Assembly: GCA_028283855.1 (NCBI GenBank)
Contig: JAPWJX010000003.1
Span: forward strand, 310,001 to 374,000
Source of the DNA: Verrucomicrobium sp.
GTDB taxonomy: Bacteria; Verrucomicrobiota; Verrucomicrobiia; Methylacidiphilales; GAS474
Direction of reading: 5' to 3'
DNA length: 64,000 bases
Positions 50,552 to 59,398 of this stretch are shown here, one piece after another. Under the pieces are notes generated by a model that had not been told where the DNA came from, made no database searches, and worked only from the letters and a program-made list of their open reading frames with translations. The position numbers and the translations under genes are program-made. Positions within the stretch are counted from its first letter, which is position 1. Each line of letters opens with the position of its first letter.

Positions 50552-52575
50552 GCGGCGGCCACGGGCTCCCGCTCCGGCTGGAGGAGCGCCGCCGGATCCA
50601 GGATGAGGCCCACGCTGCCGTCCCCCAGGATGGCCGCGCCGGAAAGGGCCCGCACGTGGCGCAGGGAAGGGCCCAGGCTCTTGATGACGATCTCCTGCTT
50701 GCCGACCAGCTCGTCGACCAGGAGGCAGCCGCTCTGCGCGCCCGCCTCCACGATGACGCCGAGGCCCGCCGCGGGATCGGTGACCGCGCCGGGCACCTCG
50801 AAGAGCGCGTGCAGGCGGATGAGCGGGTGAAGCACGCCGCGCAGGCCGACCATCTCATGCCGTTCGTGGACGGTGGCCATCATCTCCGGCGCGATGCGGA
50901 TCGACTCCCGCACGGAAAGCGCCGGGAGAACGTACCGCTGCTCGCCGACGCGCAGGATGAGGCCGTCGATGATCGCCAGGGTCAGCGGCAAAAGGAGGGT
51001 GAAGGTGGAGCCGCGCCCGGGGGCGGAGGCGATCTCGATCCGGCCGCGCAGCTTCTCCACGTTGCGCCGCACCACGTCCATGCCCACGCCCCGGCCGGAG
51101 ACCTCGCTGACCGTGGCGGCGGTGGAAAAGCCGGGGGCGAAGATGAGCTGGAAGACCTCCGCGTCGGAAAGGACGGCGTCCGGGGCCGCCAGCCCGCGCT
51201 CCCGCGCCTTGGCCAGGATGCGCTCCCGGTTGAGGCCCGCGCCGTCGTCGGCGATCTCGATGCCGATGGAGCCGCCCCGCTGGAAGGCGCGCAGGGCCAG
51301 CGTGCCGGCGGGCGCCTTGCCCGCACGCTCCCGCTCCTCCGGCATCTCGATGCCGTGGTCGACGGAGTTGCGCACCATGTGGAGGAGCGGGTCGGCGATC
51401 TCCTGCACCAGGGTGCGGTCCAGCTCCGTCTCCTCCCCCTCCAGCACCAGGTCGACCCGCTTGCCAAGCTTGCCCGCCAGGTCGCGCACGGCGCGCTGCA
51501 TGCGCTGGAAGGTGGAGCGGATGGGGACCATGCGCAGGGACATGGCGGTCTTCTGCAGGTCGCCCGTGATGCGGCCCAGATGGGAAAGGTTCCGGCCCAG
51601 CCGCTCGGCGGAAAAGGAGCGCACGCCCGGGTCCTGCGCGACGAGGGCCTGGGTGACGACCATCTCCCCTACGAGGTCGAAGAGGGCGTCGAGCTTGGCC
51701 ACGTCGACCTTCACCGCCGCGTGGATGTTGTGCCCGCCTTCCTCTTTCCGGGCCGGGCGCGTCTCCGCGCCGGCGGCGTCGGCCTCCGCGGGGGCCTCCC
51801 CGGAGGCGACGCGGCGGACGCGCTCGATCAAATTGGCGGTGGGGATGGCGATCGCCTCCCCCGACTTGCGCCCCTGCAGGCGCGTCTGGATCTCGACGAC
51901 GAACTGCCGCAGCAGGTCGGAGCCGGAGAGGATGACGTCGATGACGGCGGTGGTGACGGCCAGCTTCCCCTGCCGCGCCAGGTCCAGGAGGTTCTCCAGC
52001 TCGTGCGCGGCGCGCTTGACCGGCTCCAGGCCCAGGAAGCCCGCGCTCCCCTTGAACGTGTGGAAGGCGCGGAAGATGGCGTGGAGGGTGTCGGGATCGT
52101 TCGGCCGCTCCTCCAAGCGGAGGATGCCCACCTCGATCTGGTTCAGGTGCTCGGACGACTCGATGACGAATTCCTGAAGCATCTCCCCGTCCCCCAGGTT
52201 GAGGAGGATGGGCTTCTCCGCCTCCGGCTCCGGCGCGGAGGAGGCGGCCTCCTGCGGCGCGGGGGCTTCCGCGGCGGCGGGCGGGTGGAAGGGGCGGGCG
52301 GGATCGGCGCGGAGGAGGGGCAGCTCCGCCCGCAGCGCGCCCAGCAGGGAGAGGTCGGCCTCGCTCCAGGGGCGGAGGGCGTCGAGGACCCCCTCGATGT
52401 GGGCGACGGCGTGGCCCGCGCAGGCGTGGAAGGCGGCCAGCTCCGGCTGGTCCTGGGAGGCGTCCCGCAGGTTGGCGAAGATCTCGCGCAGGGGCAGCTG
52501 CCCGTCGTCGCTCCCGGGCCTGGCGTAGCCCGATTCCTTTTCCAGCTCCTTGAGCAGGCGGTCGATTTTTTCCAT
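50548..52575 (-). CDS. cheA: Chemotaxis-type histidine kinase CheA
   Basis: This 675-residue protein has a helical N-terminal region (1-95), an Ala/Pro linker, and an HPt domain with phosphorylatable His172 in FRAFHTFKGSAGFLGL. It then has a dimerisation domain (KVDVAKLDALFDLVGEMVVT) and an ATPase domain with MVRNSVDHGIE, IEIADDGAGLNRE and SGRGVGMDVV (N, G1, G2 boxes). A CheW-like domain (about 545-670) ends the protein. No CheY-binding P2 domain is obvious and no cheY, cheW, cheB or receptor gene is adjacent. It may serve a non-flagellar pathway. It shares a transcript with the downstream glycosyltransferase. Confidence 0.93.
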   Translation of the reverse strand: MEKIDRLLKELEKESGYARPGSDDGQLPLREIFANLRDASQDQPELAAFHACAGHAVAHIEGVLDALRPWSEADLSLLGALRAELPLLRADPARPFHPPAAAEAPAPQEAASSAPEPEAEKPILLNLGDGEMLQEFVIESSEHLNQIEVGILRLEERPNDPDTLHAIFRAFHTFKGSAGFLGLEPVKRAAHELENLLDLARQGKLAVTTAVIDVILSGSDLLRQFVVEIQTRLQGRKSGEAIAIPTANLIERVRRVASGEAPAEADAAGAETRPARKEEGGHNIHAAVKVDVAKLDALFDLVGEMVVTQALVAQDPGVRSFSAERLGRNLSHLGRITGDLQKTAMSLRMVPIRSTFQRMQRAVRDLAGKLGKRVDLVLEGEETELDRTLVQEIADPLLHMVRNSVDHGIEMPEERERAGKAPAGTLALRAFQRGGSIGIEIADDGAGLNRERILAKARERGLAAPDAVLSDAEVFQLIFAPGFSTAATVSEVSGRGVGMDVVRRNVEKLRGRIEIASAPGRGSTFTLLLPLTLAIIDGLILRVGEQRYVLPALSVRESIRIAPEMMATVHERHEMVGLRGVLHPLIRLHALFEVPGAVTDPAAGLGVIVEAGAQSGCLLVDELVGKQEIVIKSLGPSLRHVRALSGAAILGDGSVGLILDPAALLQPEREPVAAA

Positions 52576-52641
52576 AGGGGCCGGTCTTTATAAATTAATC
52601 CGACTCCCCTTTTTTGACGAACGATTTATGATCCGGCTCCC

Positions 52642-53043
52642 GTGCTCGGCTTTCGCTATCTGGCTCTGCTTCTTTTCCTAGGCTCCTTCGCCCTCTGGGG
52701 CGGGATGACCGCCGCCACCTACCTGCGCGGGCGGCCGGAGCCGCAACCGCGCGAGCGCGCCGCCTCCCCGGCGCGGGGCCGCCAGGACTACGCCACCTAC
52801 TGCCAGACCTGCCACGGGGACCAGGGCCGGGGAGACGGCATGGCCGCCAAGCTGGGCATCCCCGGCGTGGCCGACCTGACCGGCGCGCACGCCCGCGCCC
52901 TGACCGACGCGCAGATTTTCGACATCATCACCCACGGCAAGGGCAAGATGGAGGGCTACGCCGAAAGCCTTTCGGCGCCGCAGCGCCGGGACATCGCCGC
53001 CCACGTCCGCTTCCTGCAGCAGCAGGCCCCCTCCAAGCCATGA
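52642..53043 (+). CDS. Membrane-anchored cytochrome c
   Basis: This 133-residue protein has one N-terminal helix (LALLLFLGSFALWGGMTAAT), a linker, and a cytochrome c domain with heme motif CQTCHGDQGRGDG (Cys54-His58). A distal Met candidate lies in HGKGKMEGY. It is the first gene of five with 4-nt overlaps that resemble a cbb3-oxidase operon. It would sit at the periplasmic face and pass electrons. The start is GTG at 52642. Confidence 0.88.
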   Translation: MLGFRYLALLLFLGSFALWGGMTAATYLRGRPEPQPRERAASPARGRQDYATYCQTCHGDQGRGDGMAAKLGIPGVADLTGAHARALTDAQIFDIITHGKGKMEGYAESLSAPQRRDIAAHVRFLQQQAPSKP

Positions 53044-53186
53044 GCCTCTGGACCAATCCCTGGCTGATCGTCCTCTTTTACCTCCTCTGCACGGCCGGCG
53101 GCCTGTGGGGCGGCTACGCCCTGATGCGGCGGAAGGCCCGCCGCCTGCGGCGGGAGCGGGAGGAAGACCGGGGCCCGGGCCTGTGA
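53040..53186 (+). CDS. Small single-helix membrane protein (CcoQ/CcoS-like)
   Basis: A 48-residue protein: one hydrophobic helix (NPWLIVLFYLLCTAGGLWGGYAL) followed by a very basic/acidic tail (RRKARRLRREREEDRG). It matches CcoQ/FixQ or CcoS by size and position rather than by sequence. Both ends overlap neighbours by 4 nt, so it is very likely translated. Confidence 0.65.
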   Translation: MSLWTNPWLIVLFYLLCTAGGLWGGYALMRRKARRLRREREEDRGPGL

Positions 53187-54338
53187 ATCCCGCGCCCCTC
53201 TTCCGCCGCGCGGGGCTTTTCTGGCTGGCCCTGGGCCTGGGCCTTTCCTGGCTGGCCGCGCTGGCCCTTTGCCGCGCGGAGGCGTGGGGCGCGGCCTGGC
53301 AGTCCCTCTCCCGCGCGGGCACGGAATGCCTGGCCTTCGGATGGGCCTCCCTGGCCGGGGCGGAGCGCGGCCTGGCCATCGCCTGCCCGCAGCCGTGGGG
53401 CCCCTGGCGGCGGCGCGCCTTTCTGGCCGCTTGGCTTTTATGGAACCTGGGCCTCCTTCTTCAGCTGGCCGGGGGGCGGGCGGAATTCCTTTTCCTGGGC
53501 TCCGCCGCGCTTCTTTTCCTGGGCGCCTGGACGGCGCGCCGCGCCGCGCCGGAGCTTTCCGCCGCGGAAGCCTGGGCCCTGGCCGCCTTCGCCGCGCTGC
53601 CCTTGCTTCTCCTCGCGCGGGCCCTCCCCGCATCCCCCTTCGGCCTGGGGGCCGCCGTGGCGGCGGGCTGGGCGGAAGGGGCGTTCTTCGGCCTTTGGCT
53701 GGTCCCGCTTGCCCTGGCCGTCGTCTACGACGGCTGGCCGGCCGCGCCCGTTCCCTGCCGCGGCCCCGCCGCGCTGGCCCTGGCCGCGTGGCTCCTGGGG
53801 GCGGGCGCGCTCGGCGGGGGGCGCTTCGTCGGCGGGCCGGTGCCGCTGTGGATCGGCACCGTCGGCGCCGCCGCCTCGCTTTTTCTCCTCATCCCCGCGC
53901 TGGCCCTGGGGCTCTCCCTGGCGGAGGCCGCTCCGCGAGCCGGGCGGCGCGCCTTGGGCTGGGCGCTGGCGGCGGGCGCGCTGTGGGTCCTGGGCGGCGT
54001 CTTCCTTTCCCTCCGCAGCGGGCGCGGCGCTCTTTCAATTCACTTTTTGCGAGACGGCGTGGGCCGACCTGGGCCTCCTCGGCTTCGTCGGCGTCGCCCT
54101 GGCCTCCGGCCTCTCCCTTCCGCCCGCCGCCGGGTGGACGGCGGGCGCGGGCCTTTTCCTGCTCCTGGGCGCGGAGGCTTGCGGCGGGCTGCTGCAGGCC
54201 TTCGGCCAACGGGACCCGCACGTTCCCTGGCGGGCGCTGGGCAGCCTCCTTAGCCCCTTTTTGGCCGCGCGCGCGGGGGGATGGCTCCTGCTCCTCCTGG
54301 CCCTTTTCCAGCTGGCGGCGCGCCGCGTGAAGCGATGA
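53183..54338 (+). CDS. cbb3-oxidase subunit-I (CcoN)-like protein lacking metal-ligand histidines, frameshifted
   Basis: GTG at 53183 begins a very hydrophobic protein. The frame is lost at the GGG run 54020-54022; removing one G gives 384 residues ending at 54338. Segments align to heme-copper oxidase subunit I of cbb3 type: TECLAFGWASLAGA (HTNxxxFGW region), WAEGAFFGLWLVPLAL (YGHNxFGLW region), GGGRFVGGPVPLWIGTVGAA (AHHxxGGPVPWWLQT region), LRSGAALFQFTFCETAWADL (VNAxxHFTxxxxxHAHL region). In this alignment all six heme/CuB histidines are replaced (Gly46, Gly166, Gly213, Arg214, Trp293, Asp295). The only His is 346. It cannot be a normal oxidase. Confidence 0.75.
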
Positions 54339-54772
54339 AGCGGACCGGCCTTTTCCTTTTGGCCGCCTGCGGCGCGCTCGGCTCCTGGCTGGTCCTGGGC
54401 CTGGCCCCGGCGCTCCAGCTCCCGGGCAAGCCGGCGGAAGCCCGCCTGGAAAAGGGCGCGCGCCTCTACCGCGCGCTGGGCTGCGCGGGCTGCCACACCC
54501 AGCAGCTGGCCCCGTGGGACGTGGCGGCCGACGCCGACCGGGGCTGGGGCCCGCGCCGCACGACCGCGCCGGACTACGCGGCGACGCCCGTCCTGGGCCG
54601 CCTCCGCCTGGGGCCCGACCTGGCCGACGCGGGCCGCCGCCACCCCGACGCCGCCTGGTTCCGCGCCTATCTGCGGGAGAGCCACCCGGGCATGCCGGGG
54701 TACGCCTTCCTGATCGGTTCCCCGGCGGGGGACGATCTGGTTTCCTACCTCCTGACCCTCCGCCGCCCATGA
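54335..54772 (+). CDS. CcoO-like monoheme cytochrome c
   Basis: This 145-residue protein has an N-terminal helix (LFLLAACGALGSWLVLGLAP) and a cytochrome c domain with RALGCAGCHTQQL (heme Cys50-His54), followed by TPVLGRLRLGPDLADAGRRH and a Met in HPGMPGYAFL. The order heme motif, ...G.RR.GPDLA..G.R...AW....R, MP.Y is the CcoO/FixO pattern, in a shortened form. ATG overlaps the previous stop. It likely forms a complex with the subunit-I homologue and the flanking cytochromes. Confidence 0.85.
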   Translation: MKRTGLFLLAACGALGSWLVLGLAPALQLPGKPAEARLEKGARLYRALGCAGCHTQQLAPWDVAADADRGWGPRRTTAPDYAATPVLGRLRLGPDLADAGRRHPDAAWFRAYLRESHPGMPGYAFLIGSPAGDDLVSYLLTLRRP

Positions 54773-55317
54773 ACGCGCCGCGTCCCGTCCCACTCTGGTT
54801 CGCGCTGGCGTACGGGTTCCTGGCGCTCTGGGCGCTGGGCTACCTCCTATTCTACAACGGCGACTTCCGCGCCGACGTTTACGAGGAGGAAGGTCCCGCC
54901 CCCGACGCGGCGGAGACCGCCGCCGACCCGGTGGCGCTGGGCAAGACGCTCTACGCGCGGAACTGCGCCGTCTGCCACCAGCCGGACGGCCAGGGGCTGC
55001 CCGGCTACTATCCGCCGCTGGCGGGCTCCCCCTTCGTCCTCCGGCAGGAAGGGCGCACGGAACGGCAGCTGGCCCGCATCGTCCTGGGCGGGCTGGTGGA
55101 GCCGGTCATCGTGCGCGGCCACGCGTACAACGGCACGATGACGCCGTGGGGCGAGCTGCTCACGGACACGCAAATCGCCGCCGTCCTAACCTACGCGGGC
55201 CAGGCGTGGGGGAACGCCGCGCCGCCGGTCGCGTCGGAGACGGTGGCCGCCGCGCGCCGGGAAAGCGCGGGGCGGGACCGGCCCTGGACGGTCGGGGAGC
55301 TGGAAAAAATCCGTTAG
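54769..55317 (+). CDS. CcoP-like membrane-anchored cytochrome c
   Basis: This 182-residue protein has one helix near the N-terminus (LWFALAYGFLALWALGYLLF) followed by a cytochrome c domain. The heme motif is ARNCAVCHQPDGQGLPG (Cys66-His70), and GTMTPWGELLTD provides the Met ligand region. CcoP proteins usually carry two hemes; this one has a single heme. It is the last gene of the cluster, overlaps the previous gene by 4 nt, and ends against the convergent nitroreductase gene. Confidence 0.87.
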   Translation: MNAPRPVPLWFALAYGFLALWALGYLLFYNGDFRADVYEEEGPAPDAAETAADPVALGKTLYARNCAVCHQPDGQGLPGYYPPLAGSPFVLRQEGRTERQLARIVLGGLVEPVIVRGHAYNGTMTPWGELLTDTQIAAVLTYAGQAWGNAAPPVASETVAAARRESAGRDRPWTVGELEKIR

Positions 55318-55916
55318 TCTTTTTTGGGCAGGAGGGCGGCGGTGAACTTCCCCTCCGCCGCCGTGGCGGCCAGCGGGCGGCGGCCGTTCGGCTCCTCCCG
55401 CTTTTGCAGCTCCTCCGGCAGCGCCTCCTTCGGCCCCTGGCGGCCGACGGCCACCATCACCTCCACGGCAAAGCCCTCCGGCACTTCAAGGACCGCCCGC
55501 GCCTTCTCCGCGTCGAACCCCTGCATGCCGTGGGCGACGTAGCCCTTGGCCGCCGCCTGGAGGGCCAGGTTCTCCCACGCCGCGCCGGTGTCGAAGGAGT
55601 GGGTCGGGCAGGGCTTGCCGTTATGCTCGAAGAAGCGGTGGGAGACGAAGAGAAGGAGGGCGGCGGCGTCCTTGGCCCACCCCTTGTTGGCCTCGACCAG
55701 GAGGTCGAAGAAGGCCGGCCAAGCCGCCGTCTCCCGGCGGGCGTAGAGGATCCGCCACGGCTGGTTGTTGTAGGACGAGGGCGCCCAACGGGCCGCCTCC
55801 AACAGGACCAGGAGGTCGGCTTCCGGGATCGGCTCCGGCAGGAGAGAGCGGGGCGACCAGCGGTCGACGAAGAGGCGGTCGGCGGAATGTTCGGGTTGGC
55901 GGGGGGTCGGCTTCAT
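55314..55916 (-). CDS. Nitroreductase-family flavoprotein
   Basis: A 200-residue protein. FVDRWSPRSLLPEPIPEADL and LLEAARWAPSSYNNQPWRIL form the FMN-binding opening of nitroreductases, with FDTGAAWENLALQAAAKGYV in the middle. It would reduce nitro compounds, quinones or other acceptors with NAD(P)H through FMN. Its natural substrate is unknown. It is convergent with the cytochrome cluster, sharing 4 nt. Confidence 0.87.
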   Translation of the reverse strand: MKPTPRQPEHSADRLFVDRWSPRSLLPEPIPEADLLVLLEAARWAPSSYNNQPWRILYARRETAAWPAFFDLLVEANKGWAKDAAALLLFVSHRFFEHNGKPCPTHSFDTGAAWENLALQAAAKGYVAHGMQGFDAEKARAVLEVPEGFAVEVMVAVGRQGPKEALPEELQKREEPNGRRPLAATAAEGKFTAALLPKKD

Positions 55917-55980
55917 GGAAAAAACATAAGGCCCCCCGCCGCCTTGTCAAAAAGGGGTCCGCGCCGCACCTTGGGAGCCT

Positions 55981-56826
55981 ATGAAGATTTCCGTGTTGGG
56001 CCTGGGGCTGATCGGCGCCGCCTGGGCCAAGAACCTGATCGACGACGGCCACGAGGTCCGCTGCTGGAACCGGACGCCGAAGGACTTCCCCCATTTCGAG
56101 CCCGACGCGGCCCGCGCCACCGCCGGGGCCGACGCCGTTTTCCTCGTCGTCGCCGATCCGCCCGCCGTCCAGGCGGTGCTGGACCTGGTCCTGCCCGCGC
56201 TGCGCCCCGGCCAGCTGGTCATCCAGGCCAGCACGATCTCCGCCGAGTGGACCCGCGCCTTCGCCGCGCAGGTGGAGAAGACCGGCGCGCGCTTTTTGGA
56301 GGCCCCCTTCACCGGCAGCAAGCCGGCGGCGGAAGCCCGCCAGACCGTCTTCTACCTGGGCGGCGCGGAGGAAACCGTCGCCCAGGCGCGGCCCTTCCTG
56401 GAGCCCCTTTCCAAGACGATCCTCCACATCGGCCCGCTGGGGAGCGCCTCCAGCCTGAAGCTGGCGATGAACCTGAACATCGCCGGCGTGGCCGAGGCCC
56501 TCTGCGAAAGCCTGGCCCTCTCCCGGGCCGCGGGCATTTCCGACGACGTCTACTTCGGCGCCCTCGCGCAAAACGTCTCCCAATCCGGCGTGGCGCAGCT
56601 CAAGCAGCCGAAGCTGCGCGCCGCCGACTATGCCCCGCAGTTCTCCCTCAAGCACATGGGGAAGGACCTGCGCCTGGCCCTGGAAACCGCCGCCTCCCTC
56701 TCCCTGCCGCTGGAGCACACCGCCCACCTGCGGAGCCTCTATGAAAGGGGCCTGGCGGCGGGCTGGGGGGAGGACGACTTCATCGGCCTCATGCGGTTAT
56801 TGGACAAAGGGGCGAAACGGGATTAG
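55981..56826 (+). CDS. Beta-hydroxyacid dehydrogenase (3-hydroxyisobutyrate dehydrogenase family)
   Basis: This 281-residue protein has Rossmann motif ISVLGLGLIGAAWAKNLI, QASTIS substrate loop, APFTGSKPAAEARQTVFYLGG, and the catalytic lysine segment SASSLKLAMNLNIAGVAEAL. It reduces or oxidises a small beta-hydroxy acid or aldehyde; glyoxylate/succinic semialdehyde reductase is one possibility. The SSLKLAMN variant instead of the usual GxxxKxxNN resembles that branch. A small membrane protein gene follows at 8 nt. Confidence 0.86.
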   Translation: MKISVLGLGLIGAAWAKNLIDDGHEVRCWNRTPKDFPHFEPDAARATAGADAVFLVVADPPAVQAVLDLVLPALRPGQLVIQASTISAEWTRAFAAQVEKTGARFLEAPFTGSKPAAEARQTVFYLGGAEETVAQARPFLEPLSKTILHIGPLGSASSLKLAMNLNIAGVAEALCESLALSRAAGISDDVYFGALAQNVSQSGVAQLKQPKLRAADYAPQFSLKHMGKDLRLALETAASLSLPLEHTAHLRSLYERGLAAGWGEDDFIGLMRLLDKGAKRD

Positions 56827-56834
56827 GTTCGCCC

Positions 56835-57044
56835 ATGAAACTCCTCGGCATCCTTCTTATCGCGGGCGGCGCCCTCGGCCTCGTCTACGAAGGCTTCACC
56901 TATGTGAAGCCCCACCACATCGCCCAAGTCGGCTCGCTCGACATCACCACCCACACCCACGAGTTCGTCTGGGTTTCCCCCGCGATCAGCGTCGCCGCGC
57001 TGGCGGTGGGCGTCCTGCTGCTGGTCGTGCCCGGGCGGCGCTAA
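56835..57044 (+). CDS. Small two-helix membrane protein (DUF3185-like)
   Basis: A 69-residue protein. MKLLGILLIAGGALGLVYEG is the first helix, a polar loop FTYVKPHHIAQVGSLDITTH follows, then a second helix (SPAISVAALAVGVLLLVVPG). The layout resembles DUF3185-type proteins of unknown role. It is co-oriented and close (8 nt) to the dehydrogenase gene. Confidence 0.65.
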   Translation: MKLLGILLIAGGALGLVYEGFTYVKPHHIAQVGSLDITTHTHEFVWVSPAISVAALAVGVLLLVVPGRR

Positions 57045-57082
57045 AGCTTGCCTCGCCACCTGGGCGCCCCATCCTGGGGCTC

Positions 57083-59356
57083 ATGAAACTAGCGCGCGCC
57101 GCGGCGGCGGTTTGGCTCCTATCCATCGCGGCGGGCTGGGCGGCGGAACCCGCCATTCCGGCCGACCAGGCATCCTTTTACCGGGAGCTCCTGCGGAAAG
57201 AGGAGGCGGATCCGCTCCGCTACGCCGGCCTGTGGCGGCCGCAATACCACTTCACCCCGCCCTTCGGGTACATGAACGACCCGAACGGGCTGGTCTATTT
57301 CAATGGGGAGTGGCACCTGTGCTACCAGTATTCGCGGCTGCCGGACGCCCTCAACACCGGCACCTACTGGGGCCACGCGACAAGCGAGGACCTGGTCCAC
57401 TGGAAGCTCCTGGGCCCCGTCATCGCGCCCGACGCGCTGGGCTCCGTCTTCTCCGGCAGCACCGTCCTGGACGCGCGCAACCAAAGCGGCCTTTTCCCCG
57501 GCGGGCAGCCGGGCTTGGTCTCCTTCTTCACCTACCATCTGAAGGGCGCCGGCCAGAGCCAAGCCATGGCCTACAGCCCGGACGGCCAGTCCTGGTTCAA
57601 ATATCCCGGCAACCCGGTCATCCCCGCCCTGCCGAACGAGCCCTCCTTCCGCGACCCAAAGGTCTTTTGGTACGCGCCGGGAAACAAGTGGGTCCTCGTC
57701 GTCGGCGCGGCGCGCCTCCACATCTACTCCTCCACGAATTTGCGGGAGTGGCGGGAGGAGAGCGCCGCCCCCATCCCCACGGAGTGCCCGGACCTCTTCG
57801 AGCTGCCGGTCGACGGCGGCCCGCAAAAAAAATGGGTCCTTTCCCGCGCGGGGGCGGCGTATCAAATCGGGTCCTTCGACGGCAAGGCCTTCACCGCCGA
57901 AACCGACGCCCTCCCCCTTTCCCACCGCAGCGCCCTCTACGCCTCCCAAAGCTGGAGCGGCGCGCCCGACGGGCGGCGCGTTTTCATAAGCTGGCTGAGC
58001 CGCTTCGATCAGCCCCGCGTCGGCACCCCCTGGGCGGGCGCGCAGAGCCTCCCCGTCGACCTCTCCCTGAGGAAACTCCCGGAAGGGATCTGCCTCTTTG
58101 AAACGCCCGCGCCGGAACTGGAAGACTTGCGCGGGGAAAAGAGGGAGTGGGAAAACCTGGCCATCGACCCTGCCGCGCCAAAGATCCTGCCCTCCGGCAT
58201 CGAGCGGGAATTGGAGCTGGTCCTGGAACCCGGCGCGGCCAAACGCTGCGGCCTCATCCTGCGCAAGGGCCCGAGCGAGGAGACCCGCGTTACCTACGAC
58301 GCGGAGAAGCACCTTCTCCTGCTGGACCGCTCCCGCGCCGGACGGCTGGGCATGGCCGACGAAAAGCCCGTCGTCGAGGCCCCTCTCGACCCCGTCGACG
58401 GAAAAATCCGCCTCCGCGTCTACCTGGACGACTCGATCGTCGAGGTCTTCGCCAACGACGGCTACCGCCACGTGGCGGGCTGGGTCTTTCCCTCCCCATC
58501 CAGCGACGGCTGCGCGCTCTTCGCCGAAGGGGGCAAGGCCCGCTGCGTTTCCCTGGTCGACTACACGATGGGCTCCATTTGGCGCGACGAGGACGCCCTC
58601 CTGCCGCCCCACCTCCTGACCGGCCGCTCCTACTACAAAGTCGCCATCGGGCAGCGCCAAGCCGTCGGCGCGCAGGTCTTCCCGCGCTCCATCGACACCG
58701 CGCCGATCGAATGGAAGTCGAGCAACCCCGCCATCGTCGCCGTCCAGGCGGCCGACGCCCGGAACGCCACCGCCATCGCCCTCGCGCCGGGCCAGGCCGT
58801 CCTCACCGCCTCCCTCCCGGGCAAAAAACTCTCCGGCACGGTGACCATCGCCGCCTACGAGAAAAGCTTCCGCACCAACGCCGGGCCGTGGGAGCCGGAA
58901 AAGGATGAAGACTGGATCGAGGTGCCCGGCGGCATGCAGGGCGCCGCCAACGGCCGCCGCGCCTATCTCAACGCCAAGGGATTGCGCCGCGGCGTGCTGG
59001 AAGCCTCCCTTACCCTCGCCCCGGACAGCCGCGCGGGGCTGACCGTGCGGGACAACGGCCGCCACAAATTCTGCTACACCCTCTCCTTCGACCAGGCGTC
59101 CGGCCAAGCCCGCCTCTTCAGAACGGCCGACTTCAGGCAGGAAGACCTCGGCACGGCCCCCTTCCCCGCCGCCTCCCCCCTGGCGGTGGCCGTCCGCCTG
59201 CAGAACGGGCGCGCCCTCTTCGAGGCCGGCGGGCAGCGGCTCTTCGACGTGGAGGACAACACCGCCGACATCCCGGACGGCGCGCGCAACGTCTCCCTGG
59301 TGGTGGAAAAAGGCAATGCCGTCTTCCAGGACGTCAAGGCCGCGCCGGAGAAGTAG
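57083..59356 (+). CDS. Secreted GH32 beta-fructosidase with C-terminal accessory domains
   Basis: This 757-residue protein has a signal peptide (LARAAAAVWLLSIAAGWAA), then the five-bladed GH32 propeller. GYMNDPNGLVYFNGEWHLCY holds the nucleophile Asp, SFRDPKVFWY the RDP transition-state motif, and TECPDLFEL the EC acid/base. A GH32 beta-sandwich follows (DSIVEVFANDGYRH), then an Ig-like region (SSNPAIVAVQAADARNATAI, BIG_2 style) and a last lectin-like domain. It hydrolyses terminal fructose from levan, inulin or sucrose outside the cytoplasm. No sus-type or PTS sucrose genes are adjacent. Confidence 0.92.
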   Translation: MKLARAAAAVWLLSIAAGWAAEPAIPADQASFYRELLRKEEADPLRYAGLWRPQYHFTPPFGYMNDPNGLVYFNGEWHLCYQYSRLPDALNTGTYWGHATSEDLVHWKLLGPVIAPDALGSVFSGSTVLDARNQSGLFPGGQPGLVSFFTYHLKGAGQSQAMAYSPDGQSWFKYPGNPVIPALPNEPSFRDPKVFWYAPGNKWVLVVGAARLHIYSSTNLREWREESAAPIPTECPDLFELPVDGGPQKKWVLSRAGAAYQIGSFDGKAFTAETDALPLSHRSALYASQSWSGAPDGRRVFISWLSRFDQPRVGTPWAGAQSLPVDLSLRKLPEGICLFETPAPELEDLRGEKREWENLAIDPAAPKILPSGIERELELVLEPGAAKRCGLILRKGPSEETRVTYDAEKHLLLLDRSRAGRLGMADEKPVVEAPLDPVDGKIRLRVYLDDSIVEVFANDGYRHVAGWVFPSPSSDGCALFAEGGKARCVSLVDYTMGSIWRDEDALLPPHLLTGRSYYKVAIGQRQAVGAQVFPRSIDTAPIEWKSSNPAIVAVQAADARNATAIALAPGQAVLTASLPGKKLSGTVTIAAYEKSFRTNAGPWEPEKDEDWIEVPGGMQGAANGRRAYLNAKGLRRGVLEASLTLAPDSRAGLTVRDNGRHKFCYTLSFDQASGQARLFRTADFRQEDLGTAPFPAASPLAVAVRLQNGRALFEAGGQRLFDVEDNTADIPDGARNVSLVVEKGNAVFQDVKAAPEK

Positions 59357-59398
59357 CTTGCCCCGGGTTCATTAGTTCAATAAATATGAATTAATCGT

